A stretch of 64,000 nucleotides of DNA, taken from CAVSDF01 sp963726715 (GTDB lineage: Bacteria; Bacteroidota; Rhodothermia; Rhodothermales; BA12). The stretch is taken from assembly GCA_963726715.1 (NCBI GenBank), contig CAVSDF010000007.1, positions 1 to 64,000 on the forward strand. The letters are read 5' to 3'. Below the pieces are notes generated by a model. It did not search any database. It saw only the letters and a program-made list of their open reading frames with translations, and had not been told where the DNA came from. This document shows positions 1-8,444 of the stretch, in pieces (the first letter of the stretch is position 1; the number at the start of each line of letters is the position of its first letter). A program made the position numbers and the translations under genes.

Positions 1-621
1 GACCAGGCGCTGCTGCAGCACCCGCTCGGAGTGACCGTGCTGCCCGACGGCAGCCTCGCCGTGAGCGACACCTACAACGGTGCGGTCCGCCGCTTCGACC
101 CGGCCTCGGGGGAGGTGACGACCTTGGCGAGCGACCTGGCCGAGCCGAGCGGCAGCCACGTCGACGGCGAGCACCTGGTGGTCGTCGAGTCCGGCGCCCA
201 CCGGCTCACCCGGATCCCGCTCGGTGCTGCCGGCAGCGTGACCGACGGCTTCGCCACCAGCACGCTGCGACCGGTGACCGAGGTGGGTGCCGAGCTGAGC
301 CTCGTGGTGTCGTTCGCTCCGCCTCCGGGTCAGAAGGTCGACGACCGCTTCGGTCCGTCGTCCCAGCTGATCGTCGGCTCCACCCCGCCGGCTCTGATCC
401 AGTACGGCGAGGGTCGCGGCACCGATCTCAGCCGCATGCTCGTGCTCGATCCTGCCGTCGGGGAAGGAGTCCTGCATGTCGCTGCTCGGGCCGCGTCCTG
501 CGACATCGAGGGCGGTGAGGGGGCTGCCTGCCGGATGCACCAGCAGGACTGGGGAGTTCCGGTCCGGATCGCGGAGTCGGGCACCGTCGAGCTGGTCCTC
601 CCCCTGGGCGGCGTCGGCTGA
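1..621 (+). CDS. NHL-repeat protein, C-terminal part (NHLRC2-like), 5' end outside window
   Basis: The reading frame is open from base 1, so the gene begins upstream. The visible 206 residues start with a beta-propeller blade containing HPLGVTVLPDGSLAVSDTYN, followed by a blade with EPSG and HRLTR. These are typical of the NHL repeats that follow a thioredoxin-like domain in actinobacterial NHLRC2-like proteins; the thioredoxin part would lie outside the window. The last 130 residues form a beta-rich domain with two cysteines (CDIEGGEGAAC) that I cannot assign. The role is unknown; NHL propellers usually bind proteins or other ligands. It might instead be a stand-alone NHL protein. No frameshift is seen, and codon use is strongly G+C-biased. 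Confidence 0.7.
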   Translation, partial: DQALLQHPLGVTVLPDGSLAVSDTYNGAVRRFDPASGEVTTLASDLAEPSGSHVDGEHLVVVESGAHRLTRIPLGAAGSVTDGFATSTLRPVTEVGAELSLVVSFAPPPGQKVDDRFGPSSQLIVGSTPPALIQYGEGRGTDLSRMLVLDPAVGEGVLHVAARAASCDIEGGEGAACRMHQQDWGVPVRIAESGTVELVLPLGGVG

Positions 622-640
622 ACGAACCGGCCGCCCCGCC

Positions 641-714
641 GCTGTAACGCGGGGTTATGGTCGCTGAACATCCTGCGTACGCCGCACTCAGCGGCAGGAA
701 CACCGCGTTACAGC
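641..714. repeat. inverted repeat, 12-bp arms with 50-base loop
   Basis: The arms GCTGTAACGCGG (641-652) and CCGCGTTACAGC (703-714) are perfect complements. The loop contains a second, shorter complementarity around CGCTGA and TCAGCG. It lies just after the NHL-repeat gene, so it may be a terminator-like structure or a dispersed intergenic element. There is no T-run. Confidence 0.55.
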
Positions 715-715
715 T

Positions 716-752
<37 letters not shown>

Positions 753-999
753 AGGTCGCAGGCGTGGCCGACCTCACCGCGTTCACGATGCAAGGCCAGC
801 GGCAGTCCGCCCCTAGGGTGGGGACCAGCCAGTGGCCCCCGTTCGCGATGCGGCCACTCTTCTTTGAAGCCCGGTGAGGTGCGCGGAGTTCCGCGCAAGA
901 CCAGTGATCGGGTGACGAGACCGCGTCTCGCAAGGCTCACCGGATCCGCAACCGTGGCTCCGCGCTGGACGCACCCGACCTGATCGAAAGTAATCACGC

Positions 1000-2400
1000 A
1001 TGTCTGCGCCCACCCTTGAAGTCCCCGTTGCCGATCCCGCGAAGTCCGTCTTCGCGAGCCTGCCGACCGAGCTGATCGACGCGCTCGCCGCCCAGAAGAT
1101 CACCGTCCCCACCCCGGTCCAGGCCGCGGTCATCCCCGACGGCCTCTCCGGCCACGACGTCCTGGGCCGTGCCCAGACCGGCTCGGGCAAGACCCTGGCC
1201 TTCGGCATCCCGATGTTGGCCCGCCTCGCCGGCGAGAAGAGCCGCCCGGGTCACCCGCGCGCGCTCGTCATCGTCCCCACCCGTGAGCTCGCCCAGCAGC
1301 TCAGCCGCGCCCTCGTCCCGCTGGCCAACTCGCTGAAGCTGCGGCTGACCACGGTCTACGGCGGTACGCCGTACGACCGCCAGGTGCGCGCGCTGAAGAA
1401 CCGTGCCGACATCGTCGTCGCCACCCCCGGCCGCCTCGAGGACCTGATCAAGCAGGGTCACTGCTCGGTCGAGGACATCCAGGTGACCGTGCTCGACGAG
1501 GCCGACCACCTGTGCGACCTCGGCTTCTTCCCGGCCATCGACAAGCTGGTCGGCATGACCCCCGCCGGCAGCCAGCGGATGCTGCTCTCGGCCACTCTCG
1601 ACGGTGACGTCGACCGCCTGGTCCGCAAGCACCTGCGCAACCCGAGGCTGCACCAGCTCGACCCGAACGCCGGTGCGGTCACCACGATGACCCACCACAC
1701 GCTGGTCGTCGGCGGTTTCCGCGACAAGGTGGACGCCGCCGTCCGCCTGGTCGAGGCCAACGGCTCCACGATCCTCTTCACCCGGACCCGCGACGGTGCC
1801 GTCGAGCTCGCCGAGGCGCTGAACAAGGCTGGCATCGAGGCCGTGGACCTGCACGGGAACCTGTCGCAGCGCGTGCGCGACCGGAACCTGCAGAAGTTCT
1901 CCAGCGGCAAGGCGCAGGCGGTCGTGGCGACCGACGTCGCCGCCCGCGGCATCCACGTCGACAACGTCGACCTGGTGGTCCACTTCGACGCGGCCGCCGA
2001 CCCGAAGGCCTACCTGCACCGCTCGGGCCGTACCGCGCGAGCCGGCAAGTCCGGCTGCGTCGTGACGATCTCGACCCCGAAGTTCGCCGACCAGGTGAAC
2101 AGGCTGCAGCGCAGCGCGGGTGTCGAGGTGCTCCACCACGACCTGCGCACCGCTCCCCGCGTGCTCACCGCGGAGGCGCTGACCGAGACCGGCAGCAAGA
2201 CCCCGGCCCGCCCGGTCGCGGCCCGCTCCGGTGGCGCTCCGCGCTCGTTCGCCGGCCAGGACCGCAAGCCGTACCGCGGCCAGGGTGGCGGCGCCCGTCG
2301 TCCCGAGGGCCGTCCCGACAGCCGTCCGTCGTCCCGCGGTGACCGTCGGCCGAGCACCGGCGGTGCCGGCCAGCAGCGCTGGGCCGACAAGGGTCGCTGA
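1000..2400 (+). CDS. DEAD-box ATP-dependent RNA helicase
   Basis: ATP-driven unwinding of RNA duplexes during ribosome assembly or cold adaptation, in the cytoplasm. The 466-residue protein has the full set of motifs in order: Q-motif glutamine near residue 41, Walker A AQTGSGKT (58-65), PTRELA (93-98), TPGR (142-145), DEAD (166-169), SAT (197-199) and HRSGRTAR (340-347). From about residue 390 the tail is rich in Arg and Gly with RPSSRGDRRP-like stretches, as in RhlE/CsdA-type helicases that bind structured RNA without sequence specificity. The ATG at 1000 gives the expected N-terminus; no strong ribosome-binding site is visible. It is preceded by a 378-base non-coding leader and is probably a single-gene unit, since the next gene is convergent. 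Confidence 0.95.
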   Translation: MSAPTLEVPVADPAKSVFASLPTELIDALAAQKITVPTPVQAAVIPDGLSGHDVLGRAQTGSGKTLAFGIPMLARLAGEKSRPGHPRALVIVPTRELAQQLSRALVPLANSLKLRLTTVYGGTPYDRQVRALKNRADIVVATPGRLEDLIKQGHCSVEDIQVTVLDEADHLCDLGFFPAIDKLVGMTPAGSQRMLLSATLDGDVDRLVRKHLRNPRLHQLDPNAGAVTTMTHHTLVVGGFRDKVDAAVRLVEANGSTILFTRTRDGAVELAEALNKAGIEAVDLHGNLSQRVRDRNLQKFSSGKAQAVVATDVAARGIHVDNVDLVVHFDAAADPKAYLHRSGRTARAGKSGCVVTISTPKFADQVNRLQRSAGVEVLHHDLRTAPRVLTAEALTETGSKTPARPVAARSGGAPRSFAGQDRKPYRGQGGGARRPEGRPDSRPSSRGDRRPSTGGAGQQRWADKGR

Positions 2401-2406
2401 CCCGGG

Positions 2407-3009
2407 TCAGCCCGTCGCCAGCTTGGCGGCGATCGCCAGCATCACCAGGCCGATCGCCACGTCGAGCACCTGCCACGACCGGGGCCGGCCGAGCACCCCG
2501 TGGGCGAGCCTGGCGCCGTAGCCGAGCCCGCTGAACCACAGCACGCTCGCCGTGCACGCACCGAGCGCGAACCACCAGCGCCCCGAGGGGCCCTGGTGGT
2601 TCGCGACGGAGCCGAGCAGCAGCACGGTGTCGAGATAGACGTGCGGGTTCAGCCAGGTGAGCGCCAGGGCCATGCCGACCGCTCCCCGGTACGACGTGGT
2701 GGCGCCGCCGCCGGCCCCCAGCGCCTCGGCGTGCCGGGCGCGCAGCAGCGTGCTCACGCCGTACCACGTGAGGAAGGCGACCCCGAGCCAGCGGACGACG
2801 GTCAGGGCCGTGGGCGCCTGCTCGACGATCGTGCCGATGCCGGCCACACCGGCCAGGATCAGGACGGCGTCGGAGATCATGCAGATCGTGACGACCGCGC
2901 CCACGTGCTGACGGGCCAGCCCCTGACGCAGCACGAACGCGTTCTGCGCGCCGATCGCGATGATGAGGGTCAGCCCGGTGACCAGGCCGGTCGCGATGGA
3001 GTCGATCAC
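2407..3009 (-). CDS. LysE/ArgO-family amino-acid exporter
   Basis: An inner-membrane exporter of the LysE superfamily, whose studied members push out lysine, arginine or other amino acids. At 200 residues it has the usual family length, with about six hydrophobic segments. The N-terminal signature GLTLIIAIGAQNAFVLRQGL is typical of LysE/ArgO, and a second conserved stretch, LTWLNPHVYLDTVLLLGS, follows in the middle. These two blocks are closer to the basic amino-acid exporters than to the RhtB branch. LysE genes are often controlled by a divergent LysR-type activator, but none is next to this one. Its stop lies only 7 bases from the end of the helicase gene on the other strand. Confidence 0.92.
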   Translation of the reverse strand: MIDSIATGLVTGLTLIIAIGAQNAFVLRQGLARQHVGAVVTICMISDAVLILAGVAGIGTIVEQAPTALTVVRWLGVAFLTWYGVSTLLRARHAEALGAGGGATTSYRGAVGMALALTWLNPHVYLDTVLLLGSVANHQGPSGRWWFALGACTASVLWFSGLGYGARLAHGVLGRPRSWQVLDVAIGLVMLAIAAKLATG

Positions 3010-3040
3010 CCGCTCACGCTAGAGCGCGACGCGCCACAGG

Positions 3041-3250
3041 TCAGAGGCGGCGTTCCTCGACGACCTCGGTGCGGCGGCCGCGCGACATCGTCGTCACGGC
3101 CAGGACGAGGGCGAGGATGCCCACGATCAGGCAGATCCAGCCGACGGTGCTGGTGGCCACGGCGTCGTCGACGGCCTGGGGAAGGTCCACCGACCCGGTC
3201 AGCAGGATGAGCCCGACGACGAGAAGCAGGATTCCGATTCCGATACCCAT
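3041..3250 (-). CDS. small two-membrane-segment protein, DUF6458-like
   Basis: A 69-residue protein with two hydrophobic helices (about residues 3-20 and 36-54) and a basic-then-acidic tail, RGRRTEVVEERRL. This layout, a short N-terminus beginning MGIGIGI and a VVEERR tail, is shared by actinobacterial proteins annotated as DUF6458. No biochemical role is known. The start at MGIG fits the family. It sits 31 bases downstream of the exporter start and on the same strand. Confidence 0.7.
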   Translation of the reverse strand: MGIGIGILLLVVGLILLTGSVDLPQAVDDAVATSTVGWICLIVGILALVLAVTTMSRGRRTEVVEERRL

Positions 3251-3331
3251 GGGGTCTACCTTCCGTTGGCGGGACGGGCCCGCAGATCCGGGGATCCGTC
3301 CGGACCTGTACCCCCACCACAGCCGGTCAAA

Positions 3332-3370
3332 ACGCCGCTGGCCCGCCCGAGTCGGGCGGGCCAGCGGCGT
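3332..3370 (-). terminator. 19-bp perfect hairpin terminator after the acyl-CoA dehydrogenase gene
   Basis: The arms 3332-3350 and 3352-3370 are perfect complements with a single-base loop. Reading leftwards from the acyl-CoA dehydrogenase gene, the stem is followed by TTT, so it looks like an intrinsic terminator for that gene. Confidence 0.8.
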
Positions 3371-3378
3371 GAGTCAGA

Positions 3379-5247
3379 TCAGAAGGAAGCCTCGTCGAGG
3401 TCCATCAGGCTGAGGTCGGTGGCCTCGGCGATGGCGCGCTCGGCGCTGATCTTCGGCAGGTTGGTCTGGGCGAAGAACTGGGCGGCTGCGATCTTGCCCT
3501 CGTAGAACGCCTTGTCCTTGCCGATCGCCTCGGCGTCGCCGCCGAGCTTCTCCAGCGCCACCTCGGCGCCGCGCAGCAGCAGCCACGCGCAGACCACGTC
3601 GCCGAGCACCATCAGCAGGCGGCTGGTGTTCAGCCCGACCTTGTAGATGTTGCGCAGGTCGCCGCCCTCGGCGCTGGCGTCGGCCGACATCAGGTCGTTG
3701 ATCATGTGGCCGACGATCGCGTTGGCGTCCTCGAGCGCCTTGGCCAGCAGTCCGCGCTCCAGCTTCAGACGCCCGTTGCCGGCCTCGCTCCTGATGAACG
3801 ACTCGATCTCCTTCGCCAGGTGACCCAGGGCCTGGCCCTGGTCCTTGACGATCTTGCGGAAGAAGAAGTCCTGGCCCTGGATCGCGGTGGTGCCCTCGTA
3901 GAGGGTGTCGATCTTGGCGTCACGGACGTACTGCTCGATCGGGTACTCCTGCAGGAACCCCGAGCCGCCGAAGGTCTGCAGCGACTCCGTGCCAAGCAGC
4001 ACCCACGAGCGCTCCGAGCCGTAGCCCTTCACGATCGGGAGCAGCAGGTCGTTGACCTTCTCGGCCAGCTCGTCGCGCTCGCCGGCGTGCTCGGCCAGCA
4101 TGACCTTGTCCTGCCAGGACGCGGTGTAGAGCACCAGCGAGCGCATCGCCTCGGCGTTGGACTTCTGGTTCATCAGCGAGCGGCGTACGTCGGGGTGGTG
4201 CGTGATCGTGACCCGCGGCGCCGTCTTGTCCGCGGACTGCGTCAGGTCGGCGCCCTGCTGGCGCTCCTTGGCGTAGTCCAGCGCGTTCAGGTAACCGGTC
4301 GACAGGGTGGCGATCGCCTTGGTGCCGACCATCATCCGCGCGTTCTCGATGACCTGGAACATCTGCGCGATGCCGTTGTGCACCTCGCCGAGGAGCCAGC
4401 CCTGGGCGGGCTCTCGCTCACCGAAGGTCACCTCGCAGGTGTTGGAGACCTTGATCCCCATCTTGTGCTCGACGTTGGTGACGTGGGCGCCGTTGCGCTC
4501 GCCCGTGGGCTCGCCGGACTCGTGGTCGAAGTGGAACTTCGGGACGAGGAACAGGCTGAGGCCCTTGGTCCCCGGGCCGCCGACTCCCTCGATGCCGACC
4601 GGACGGGCCAGCACCAGGTGCATGATGTTCTCGCTCATGTCGTGCTCGGCGGAGGTGATGAACCGCTTGACGCCCTCGATGTTCCAGGAGCCGTCGTCGT
4701 TCAGCGTGGCCTTGGTGCGGCCGGCGCCGACGTCGGAGCCGGCGTCCGGCTCGGTCAGCACCATGGTGCAGCCCCAGCGGCGGTCGACCATGTGCTGGGC
4801 GATGCGCTTGTCGCGGTCGTTGCCGTTGGCGTAGACGATGTTGGCGAACGCCGGGCCGGCGGCGTACATCCAGATCGGGGCGTTGGAGCCGAGCACCAGC
4901 TCGCCCATCGCCCAGACCAGGCTGGACGGAGCCGGCTGGCCCCCGAGCTCCTCGAAGACCTGCAGGCGCCACCACTCGGCGTCCATCCAGGCCTGGTAGC
5001 TCTTCTTGAAGCTCTCCGGGATGTCTGCGGTCCCGGCCGCGGGGTCGAAGACCGGCGGGTTGCGGTCGCTGTCCTCGTAGGACTCGGCGAGGTCCTCGCG
5101 GGCCAGTCGGTCCACCTCGCTCAGGATCGAGCGGGCGGTCTCGCTGTCGACCTCGGCGAAGGGACCGGTCCCCAGCACGTCGTCGCGACCGAGTACCTCG
5201 AAGAGGTTGAACTCGATGTCGCGGAGGTTGCTCTTGTAGTGGCTCAC
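3379..5247 (-). CDS. acyl-CoA dehydrogenase, long form (FadE type)
   Basis: An FAD-dependent enzyme that introduces the alpha-beta double bond in acyl-CoA during fatty-acid beta-oxidation. The 622-residue length is that of the long actinobacterial/proteobacterial class with a C-terminal extension, not the 380-residue classic form. The FAD/substrate region contains CTMVLTEPDAGSDVGAGRT, and the catalytic base is probably Glu451 in YEGTTAIQGQ (residues 450-459). The N-terminus YKSNLRDIEFNLFEVL matches this class. A clear hairpin terminator follows at 3332-3370. The upstream region shared with the divergent permease gene is 299 bases long. The exact chain length preference cannot be read from sequence. 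Confidence 0.93.
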   Translation of the reverse strand: MSHYKSNLRDIEFNLFEVLGRDDVLGTGPFAEVDSETARSILSEVDRLAREDLAESYEDSDRNPPVFDPAAGTADIPESFKKSYQAWMDAEWWRLQVFEELGGQPAPSSLVWAMGELVLGSNAPIWMYAAGPAFANIVYANGNDRDKRIAQHMVDRRWGCTMVLTEPDAGSDVGAGRTKATLNDDGSWNIEGVKRFITSAEHDMSENIMHLVLARPVGIEGVGGPGTKGLSLFLVPKFHFDHESGEPTGERNGAHVTNVEHKMGIKVSNTCEVTFGEREPAQGWLLGEVHNGIAQMFQVIENARMMVGTKAIATLSTGYLNALDYAKERQQGADLTQSADKTAPRVTITHHPDVRRSLMNQKSNAEAMRSLVLYTASWQDKVMLAEHAGERDELAEKVNDLLLPIVKGYGSERSWVLLGTESLQTFGGSGFLQEYPIEQYVRDAKIDTLYEGTTAIQGQDFFFRKIVKDQGQALGHLAKEIESFIRSEAGNGRLKLERGLLAKALEDANAIVGHMINDLMSADASAEGGDLRNIYKVGLNTSRLLMVLGDVVCAWLLLRGAEVALEKLGGDAEAIGKDKAFYEGKIAAAQFFAQTNLPKISAERAIAEATDLSLMDLDEASF

Positions 5248-5441
5248 TGATCCACCTTCTCGGTATGGGGGCTTGGCGCAGATCCGGCAGGCTACCGACC
5301 GGTAACTTAATGATAAGAGGGTGTGCGCCCGCGTGCAAGGCGCGGTGACCCGGATCTCCTTTCCCTGCTGGGGTTCCCGGCCGCTCGGCAGCCAGGCGGC
5401 GGCCGCGATCGTCGGGTCTGCGACTCGCCGGACGCCGGAAG

Positions 5442-5470
5442 TTGACTCGGTCCGTGTCGCAATGTCTACT
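5442..5470 (+). promoter_or_regulatory. possible sigma-70-type promoter for the TauE/SafE gene
   Basis: TTGACT (5442-5447) is followed after 17 bases by TCTACT (5465-5470). The -35 box is close to consensus and the -10 box is weak. It lies about 77 bases before the ATG of the permease and just upstream of a palindrome, which is a sensible promoter-operator layout. Confidence 0.4.
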
Positions 5471-5477
5471 CACTTCA

Positions 5478-5494
5478 TCAACAAACAATGTTGA
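5478..5494. promoter_or_regulatory. candidate operator palindrome, possibly for the nearby Rrf2 regulator
   Basis: TCAACA (5478-5483) and TGTTGA (5489-5494) are perfect complements around a 5-base A-rich spacer. It overlaps the expected transcription start of the permease gene. The Rrf2-family gene two positions downstream is the obvious candidate repressor; this pairing is an inference. Confidence 0.45.
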
Positions 5495-5546
5495 GCGAGT
5501 TAGAAGTCGGCTGCGTGCGGTCGACCTGTCACGAAGGACCTTCCCC

Positions 5547-6443
5547 ATGCGCCAACTCATCGTCCTCGGCCTGGTCGGGCTGCTTGCGCAGCTGATCGAC
5601 GGCTCCCTCGGCATGGCGTACGGCGTCACGTCGTCCACGCTGCTGCTGGCGGCGGGGGTGGCTCCGGCCGCCGCGTCGGCTGCCGTGCACATGTCCGAGA
5701 TCGGCACCTCGCTGGTCTCCGGCTTCTCGCACCACAAGCTCGGCAACGTCGACTGGCGCACCGTCTCGATCCTCGCGGTCCCCGGCTTCATCGGGGCGTT
5801 CGCCGGCGCCACCTTCCTGGTCAGCATCGACGGTGCCGCCGCGAAACCGTTCGTCGCTGCGATCCTGCTCGGGCTCGGGCTCTACGTGATCTGGCGGTTC
5901 CTGGCCCTCGGGGGTCGACGCCCGCAGTTCCGTGGCCGTCCCTCGGCGGCGTTCCTGGCTCCGATGGGTGTCGTGGGCGGTGCCCTCGACGCGATCGGCG
6001 GCGGCGGGTGGGGTCCGGTCGGCACCACCACGCTGCTCTCCTCCGGACGGCTCGAGCCCCGCAAGGTCGTCGGCTCGATCGACACCTCGGAGTTCGTCGT
6101 CGCCGTCGGTGGCTCGCTCGGCTTCCTGCTGGCGCTGGGCTCGGCCGGTATCAACTGGGGGTACGCCGGTGCGCTGCTGGCCGGTGGCGTGATCGCCGCT
6201 CCCTTCGCGGCCTGGCTGGTGCGCTTCATGGCCGCGCGCGTGCTCGGGGTCGCGGCCGGTGGGCTGATCGTGCTCACCAACACCAAGACCATCGCCGAGG
6301 CGCTCGGGGCAGACGGGTCGTCGGTCGCCCTGCTGGCCGCCGGCATTGCCGTCCTGTGGGTCTCGGGCATCGTCTGGGCGGTGCGACAGGAGCGGGCCGC
6401 CCGGCAGATCGCCGCGCTGGAGCAGAGCTTGGTCGGAGTCTGA
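5547..6443 (+). CDS. TauE/SafE-family (sulfite-exporter-like) membrane permease
   Basis: An inner-membrane permease of the TauE/SafE group, whose members export sulfite or organosulfur compounds. The 298 residues form about eight hydrophobic segments in two similar halves. The first half has LLAQLIDGSLGMAYGVTSST and the second has MGVVGGALDAIGGGGWGPVG; both are the paired family signatures. The ATG at 5547 is preceded by ACGAAGGACC, a plausible ribosome-binding site. The next gene encodes an Rrf2-type regulator, and such regulators often govern sulfur-metabolism genes, which supports a sulfur-compound substrate. The real substrate is not visible from sequence. Confidence 0.92.
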   Translation: MRQLIVLGLVGLLAQLIDGSLGMAYGVTSSTLLLAAGVAPAAASAAVHMSEIGTSLVSGFSHHKLGNVDWRTVSILAVPGFIGAFAGATFLVSIDGAAAKPFVAAILLGLGLYVIWRFLALGGRRPQFRGRPSAAFLAPMGVVGGALDAIGGGGWGPVGTTTLLSSGRLEPRKVVGSIDTSEFVVAVGGSLGFLLALGSAGINWGYAGALLAGGVIAAPFAAWLVRFMAARVLGVAAGGLIVLTNTKTIAEALGADGSSVALLAAGIAVLWVSGIVWAVRQERAARQIAALEQSLVGV

Positions 6444-6495
6444 CCAAAGGACTCTGAGTCGAGTGGCTTGGTCGAGTATCTGAGACAGTGGGCGG

Positions 6496-6954
6496 GTGCG
6501 CGTCTCTGCCAAGTCCGACTACGCCTTGCGAGCCCTGATCGCGATCGCCTCACGAACCGACGGCCGCGCCGTCACGGCCGAGGAGCTCGGTCGCCTGCAG
6601 GAGATCCCTCACGGTTTCCTGCAGGCGATCCTGGCCGACCTGCGCCGCGCCGGCGTGGTGACCTCCCAGCGTGGTCAGTCCGGTGGCTGGCGGATGGCGA
6701 AGCCGCCGGACACGGTCACGGTCGCCGACGTGATCCGGGCGATCGACGGCCCCCTGGTCTCGGTCTACGGGTTACGGCCGGAGGCCGTCAGCTACCTGGA
6801 GCCGGCGGAGGTCCTGCAGCACGTGTGGATCGCTGCCCGACGTGCGCTCCGCGACGTCTTCGAGGAGGTCTCGATCCAGCAGCTCGCGGACGGCAAGCTG
6901 CCCAAGGCGGTCACCTCGCGCACTGCCGACGAGGACGCCTGGCAGCCGCACTGA
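6496..6954 (+). CDS. Rrf2-family transcriptional regulator without cysteines
   Basis: A 152-residue DNA-binding protein. The N-terminus RVSAKSDYALRALIAIA and the winged-helix wing SQRGQSGGWRMAKPPDTVTV are the Rrf2 family signature. IscR and NsrR bind an Fe-S cluster through three cysteines near residue 100; this protein has no cysteine at all, so it must sense its signal another way, as cluster-free members such as CymR do. The start is a GTG at 6496. It lies 52 bases after the TauE/SafE permease gene on the same strand, suggesting that it regulates that gene and itself. Confidence 0.9.
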   Translation: MRVSAKSDYALRALIAIASRTDGRAVTAEELGRLQEIPHGFLQAILADLRRAGVVTSQRGQSGGWRMAKPPDTVTVADVIRAIDGPLVSVYGLRPEAVSYLEPAEVLQHVWIAARRALRDVFEEVSIQQLADGKLPKAVTSRTADEDAWQPH

Positions 6955-6967
6955 GCGGCGGCTCGCG

Positions 6968-7057
6968 TCAGCGGCGCCTGAGCAGCACCAGGAACAGCGC
7001 CACGGCTGCCAGTGACAGCACCAACAGCAGGATCTCGAAGATGCCGACGCCGAACAT
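6968..7057 (-). CDS. 29-residue single-membrane-segment protein
   Basis: This is a very short frame starting MFGVGIFEILLLVL and ending in three arginines. Nearly the whole protein is one hydrophobic helix. The start resembles TatA-like or other actinobacterial mini-membrane proteins, but it is too short for TatA, which also needs an amphipathic helix. The Met codon, the positive C-terminus and the clean stop argue for a real small gene. Role unknown. Confidence 0.5.
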   Translation of the reverse strand: MFGVGIFEILLLVLSLAAVALFLVLLRRR

Positions 7058-7172
7058 GGCCAGATCCTAGTGACAGGTGCCGGGTCGGTCGATGCGCTGC
7101 TGTCGGTCGGCTCGCGTGTGACACTGCGGAGGTGGAGTGCGTCGTACGGGGTGACGCCAATCCAGGAGTGAC

Positions 7173-7697
7173 ATGACGACGGCAAGCCAGCACGGGGAGT
7201 TCGAGGAGTTCGCTCGGGCGCGCACCCCTCAGCTGCACCGCAGCGCGTGGCTGCTGTGCGGGGATGCCCACCAGGCAGAGGATCTCGTCCAGGAGACGCT
7301 CGCGAAGGTCTACGTCCGCTGGCACCGACGACTCGGTGCCCGGATCGAGAACCCGGCGGCGTACGCCCAGACCACGCTGGTGCGGACGTTCATCAGCGCC
7401 CGGCGCCGACGCAGCAGCGGCGAGCTGCCCTACGGCGACCTGCCGGAGCAGGTCCGCGAGGACCACACGGCCGGCAGCGACCTGAGGCTCTCGCTCCAGG
7501 GCGCGCTTGCGGGGCTCGCGCCGCTGGACCGGGCGGTGCTGGTGCTGCGGTACCTCGAGGACCTGAGCGTCGCCGAGGTGGCGCAGCGGCTCGACGTCTC
7601 GCCGGGCGCGGTGCGCAACCGCAGCATGCGGGCCCTCGAGCGGGTCCGTCCGCTGCTCGACACGTCACTCGCCGGCAACCGGAAGGACGAGCGATGA
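7173..7697 (+). CDS. SigE-family ECF sigma factor
   Basis: A 174-residue RNA polymerase sigma factor that would redirect transcription under stress. Region 2 includes LLCGDAHQAEDLVQETLAKV and region 4 includes LSVAEVAQRLDVSPGAVRNR, the usual order for ECF factors. The actinobacterial SigE subfamily is recognised by the W-rich region FARARTPQLHRSAWLLCGD. The ATG follows CCAGGAGTGAC, a good ribosome-binding site. Its stop overlaps the start of the next gene in an ATGA, so the two are translationally coupled, and the partner is probably its membrane anti-sigma or companion protein. Confidence 0.93.
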   Translation: MTTASQHGEFEEFARARTPQLHRSAWLLCGDAHQAEDLVQETLAKVYVRWHRRLGARIENPAAYAQTTLVRTFISARRRRSSGELPYGDLPEQVREDHTAGSDLRLSLQGALAGLAPLDRAVLVLRYLEDLSVAEVAQRLDVSPGAVRNRSMRALERVRPLLDTSLAGNRKDER

Positions 7698-8437
7698 ACC
7701 AGCGCGACCCCAGCACCCTGCTCCACGAGGCCACGACCGGTCTCGAGCCCGATGTCGACCGCCTGGTCGCGGGCGGTGTCTCACGCGGGCGGACGCTCCG
7801 GCGCCGCCGGCGGGTGGGTACGGCGCTCGCCGCCGTCGCCGTGTTCGGCGTCATCGGCACGGCGGCGAGCCTCGTCCCCACGCTCGGTGACCGGGGGCAG
7901 CAGGACGCCCCCATCGCCAGCGACCCGACCGCCTCCACTGTTTCGCCGAGCCCCACACCGAGCGCATCGTCCGAGGACGGCACGCTCCGGGTCACGCTGT
8001 CGGCCGAGGACGTCCCCGGCGCCGTGGAAGAGCTGCTCGCGCGCCAGGGAGCCGGACCGCTGCGGCTCGACCCGCCGTACGGCGCCGTGAGCCGACCGCA
8101 GGAGCTGATCGCGCACTTCTCGTGGCAGGAGACCCTCGCGTCGCTCGTCATCGAGCCCGTCTCCGGTAACGGCCGCAGGGCCTGTGAGTCTGCAGCCACC
8201 GGGCCGACGTACCGCTGCGTCAGCGACGCCGCCGGCGACCCGCTGCTGCTCTGGGGTCCGACCACGGGCGACGGTGTCGCCGCACAGGGGGCGACCGTGT
8301 GGCGCGACGGCTTCGAGGTGAGCGTGCTCTCCTACAACGCAGCCGAGGGCAAGGGCTCGCCGACGCTCTTCGCGGAGCCGCCGCTGACGCTGGACGACCT
8401 GACCCTGCTGGCGGCCAGCGACCGCTGGTTCAGCTGA
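7694..8437 (+). CDS. membrane-anchored partner of the ECF sigma factor (anti-sigma-like)
   Basis: A 247-residue protein coupled to the sigma-factor gene by an ATGA overlap. It has a short cytoplasmic N-terminus (about 36 residues), a basic RTLRRRRRVG stretch, one membrane helix (GTALAAVAVFGVIGTAASLV) and an extracytoplasmic part of about 180 residues that begins with a Ser/Thr/Pro-rich linker. The outer domain has two cysteines (RRACES and TYRCVSD) that may pair. The layout is that of an anti-sigma factor or of the companion proteins found next to SigE-type genes, but I do not see a zinc-binding anti-sigma motif, so the function is inferred from context. Confidence 0.7.
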   Translation: MNQRDPSTLLHEATTGLEPDVDRLVAGGVSRGRTLRRRRRVGTALAAVAVFGVIGTAASLVPTLGDRGQQDAPIASDPTASTVSPSPTPSASSEDGTLRVTLSAEDVPGAVEELLARQGAGPLRLDPPYGAVSRPQELIAHFSWQETLASLVIEPVSGNGRRACESAATGPTYRCVSDAAGDPLLLWGPTTGDGVAAQGATVWRDGFEVSVLSYNAAEGKGSPTLFAEPPLTLDDLTLLAASDRWFS

Positions 8438-8444
8438 TCGCAGC

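Noticed and set aside
3706..5250. A 514-codon plus-strand frame opposite the acyl-CoA dehydrogenase
   Set aside because: Mirror frame of a strongly conserved gene, without domain or start context.
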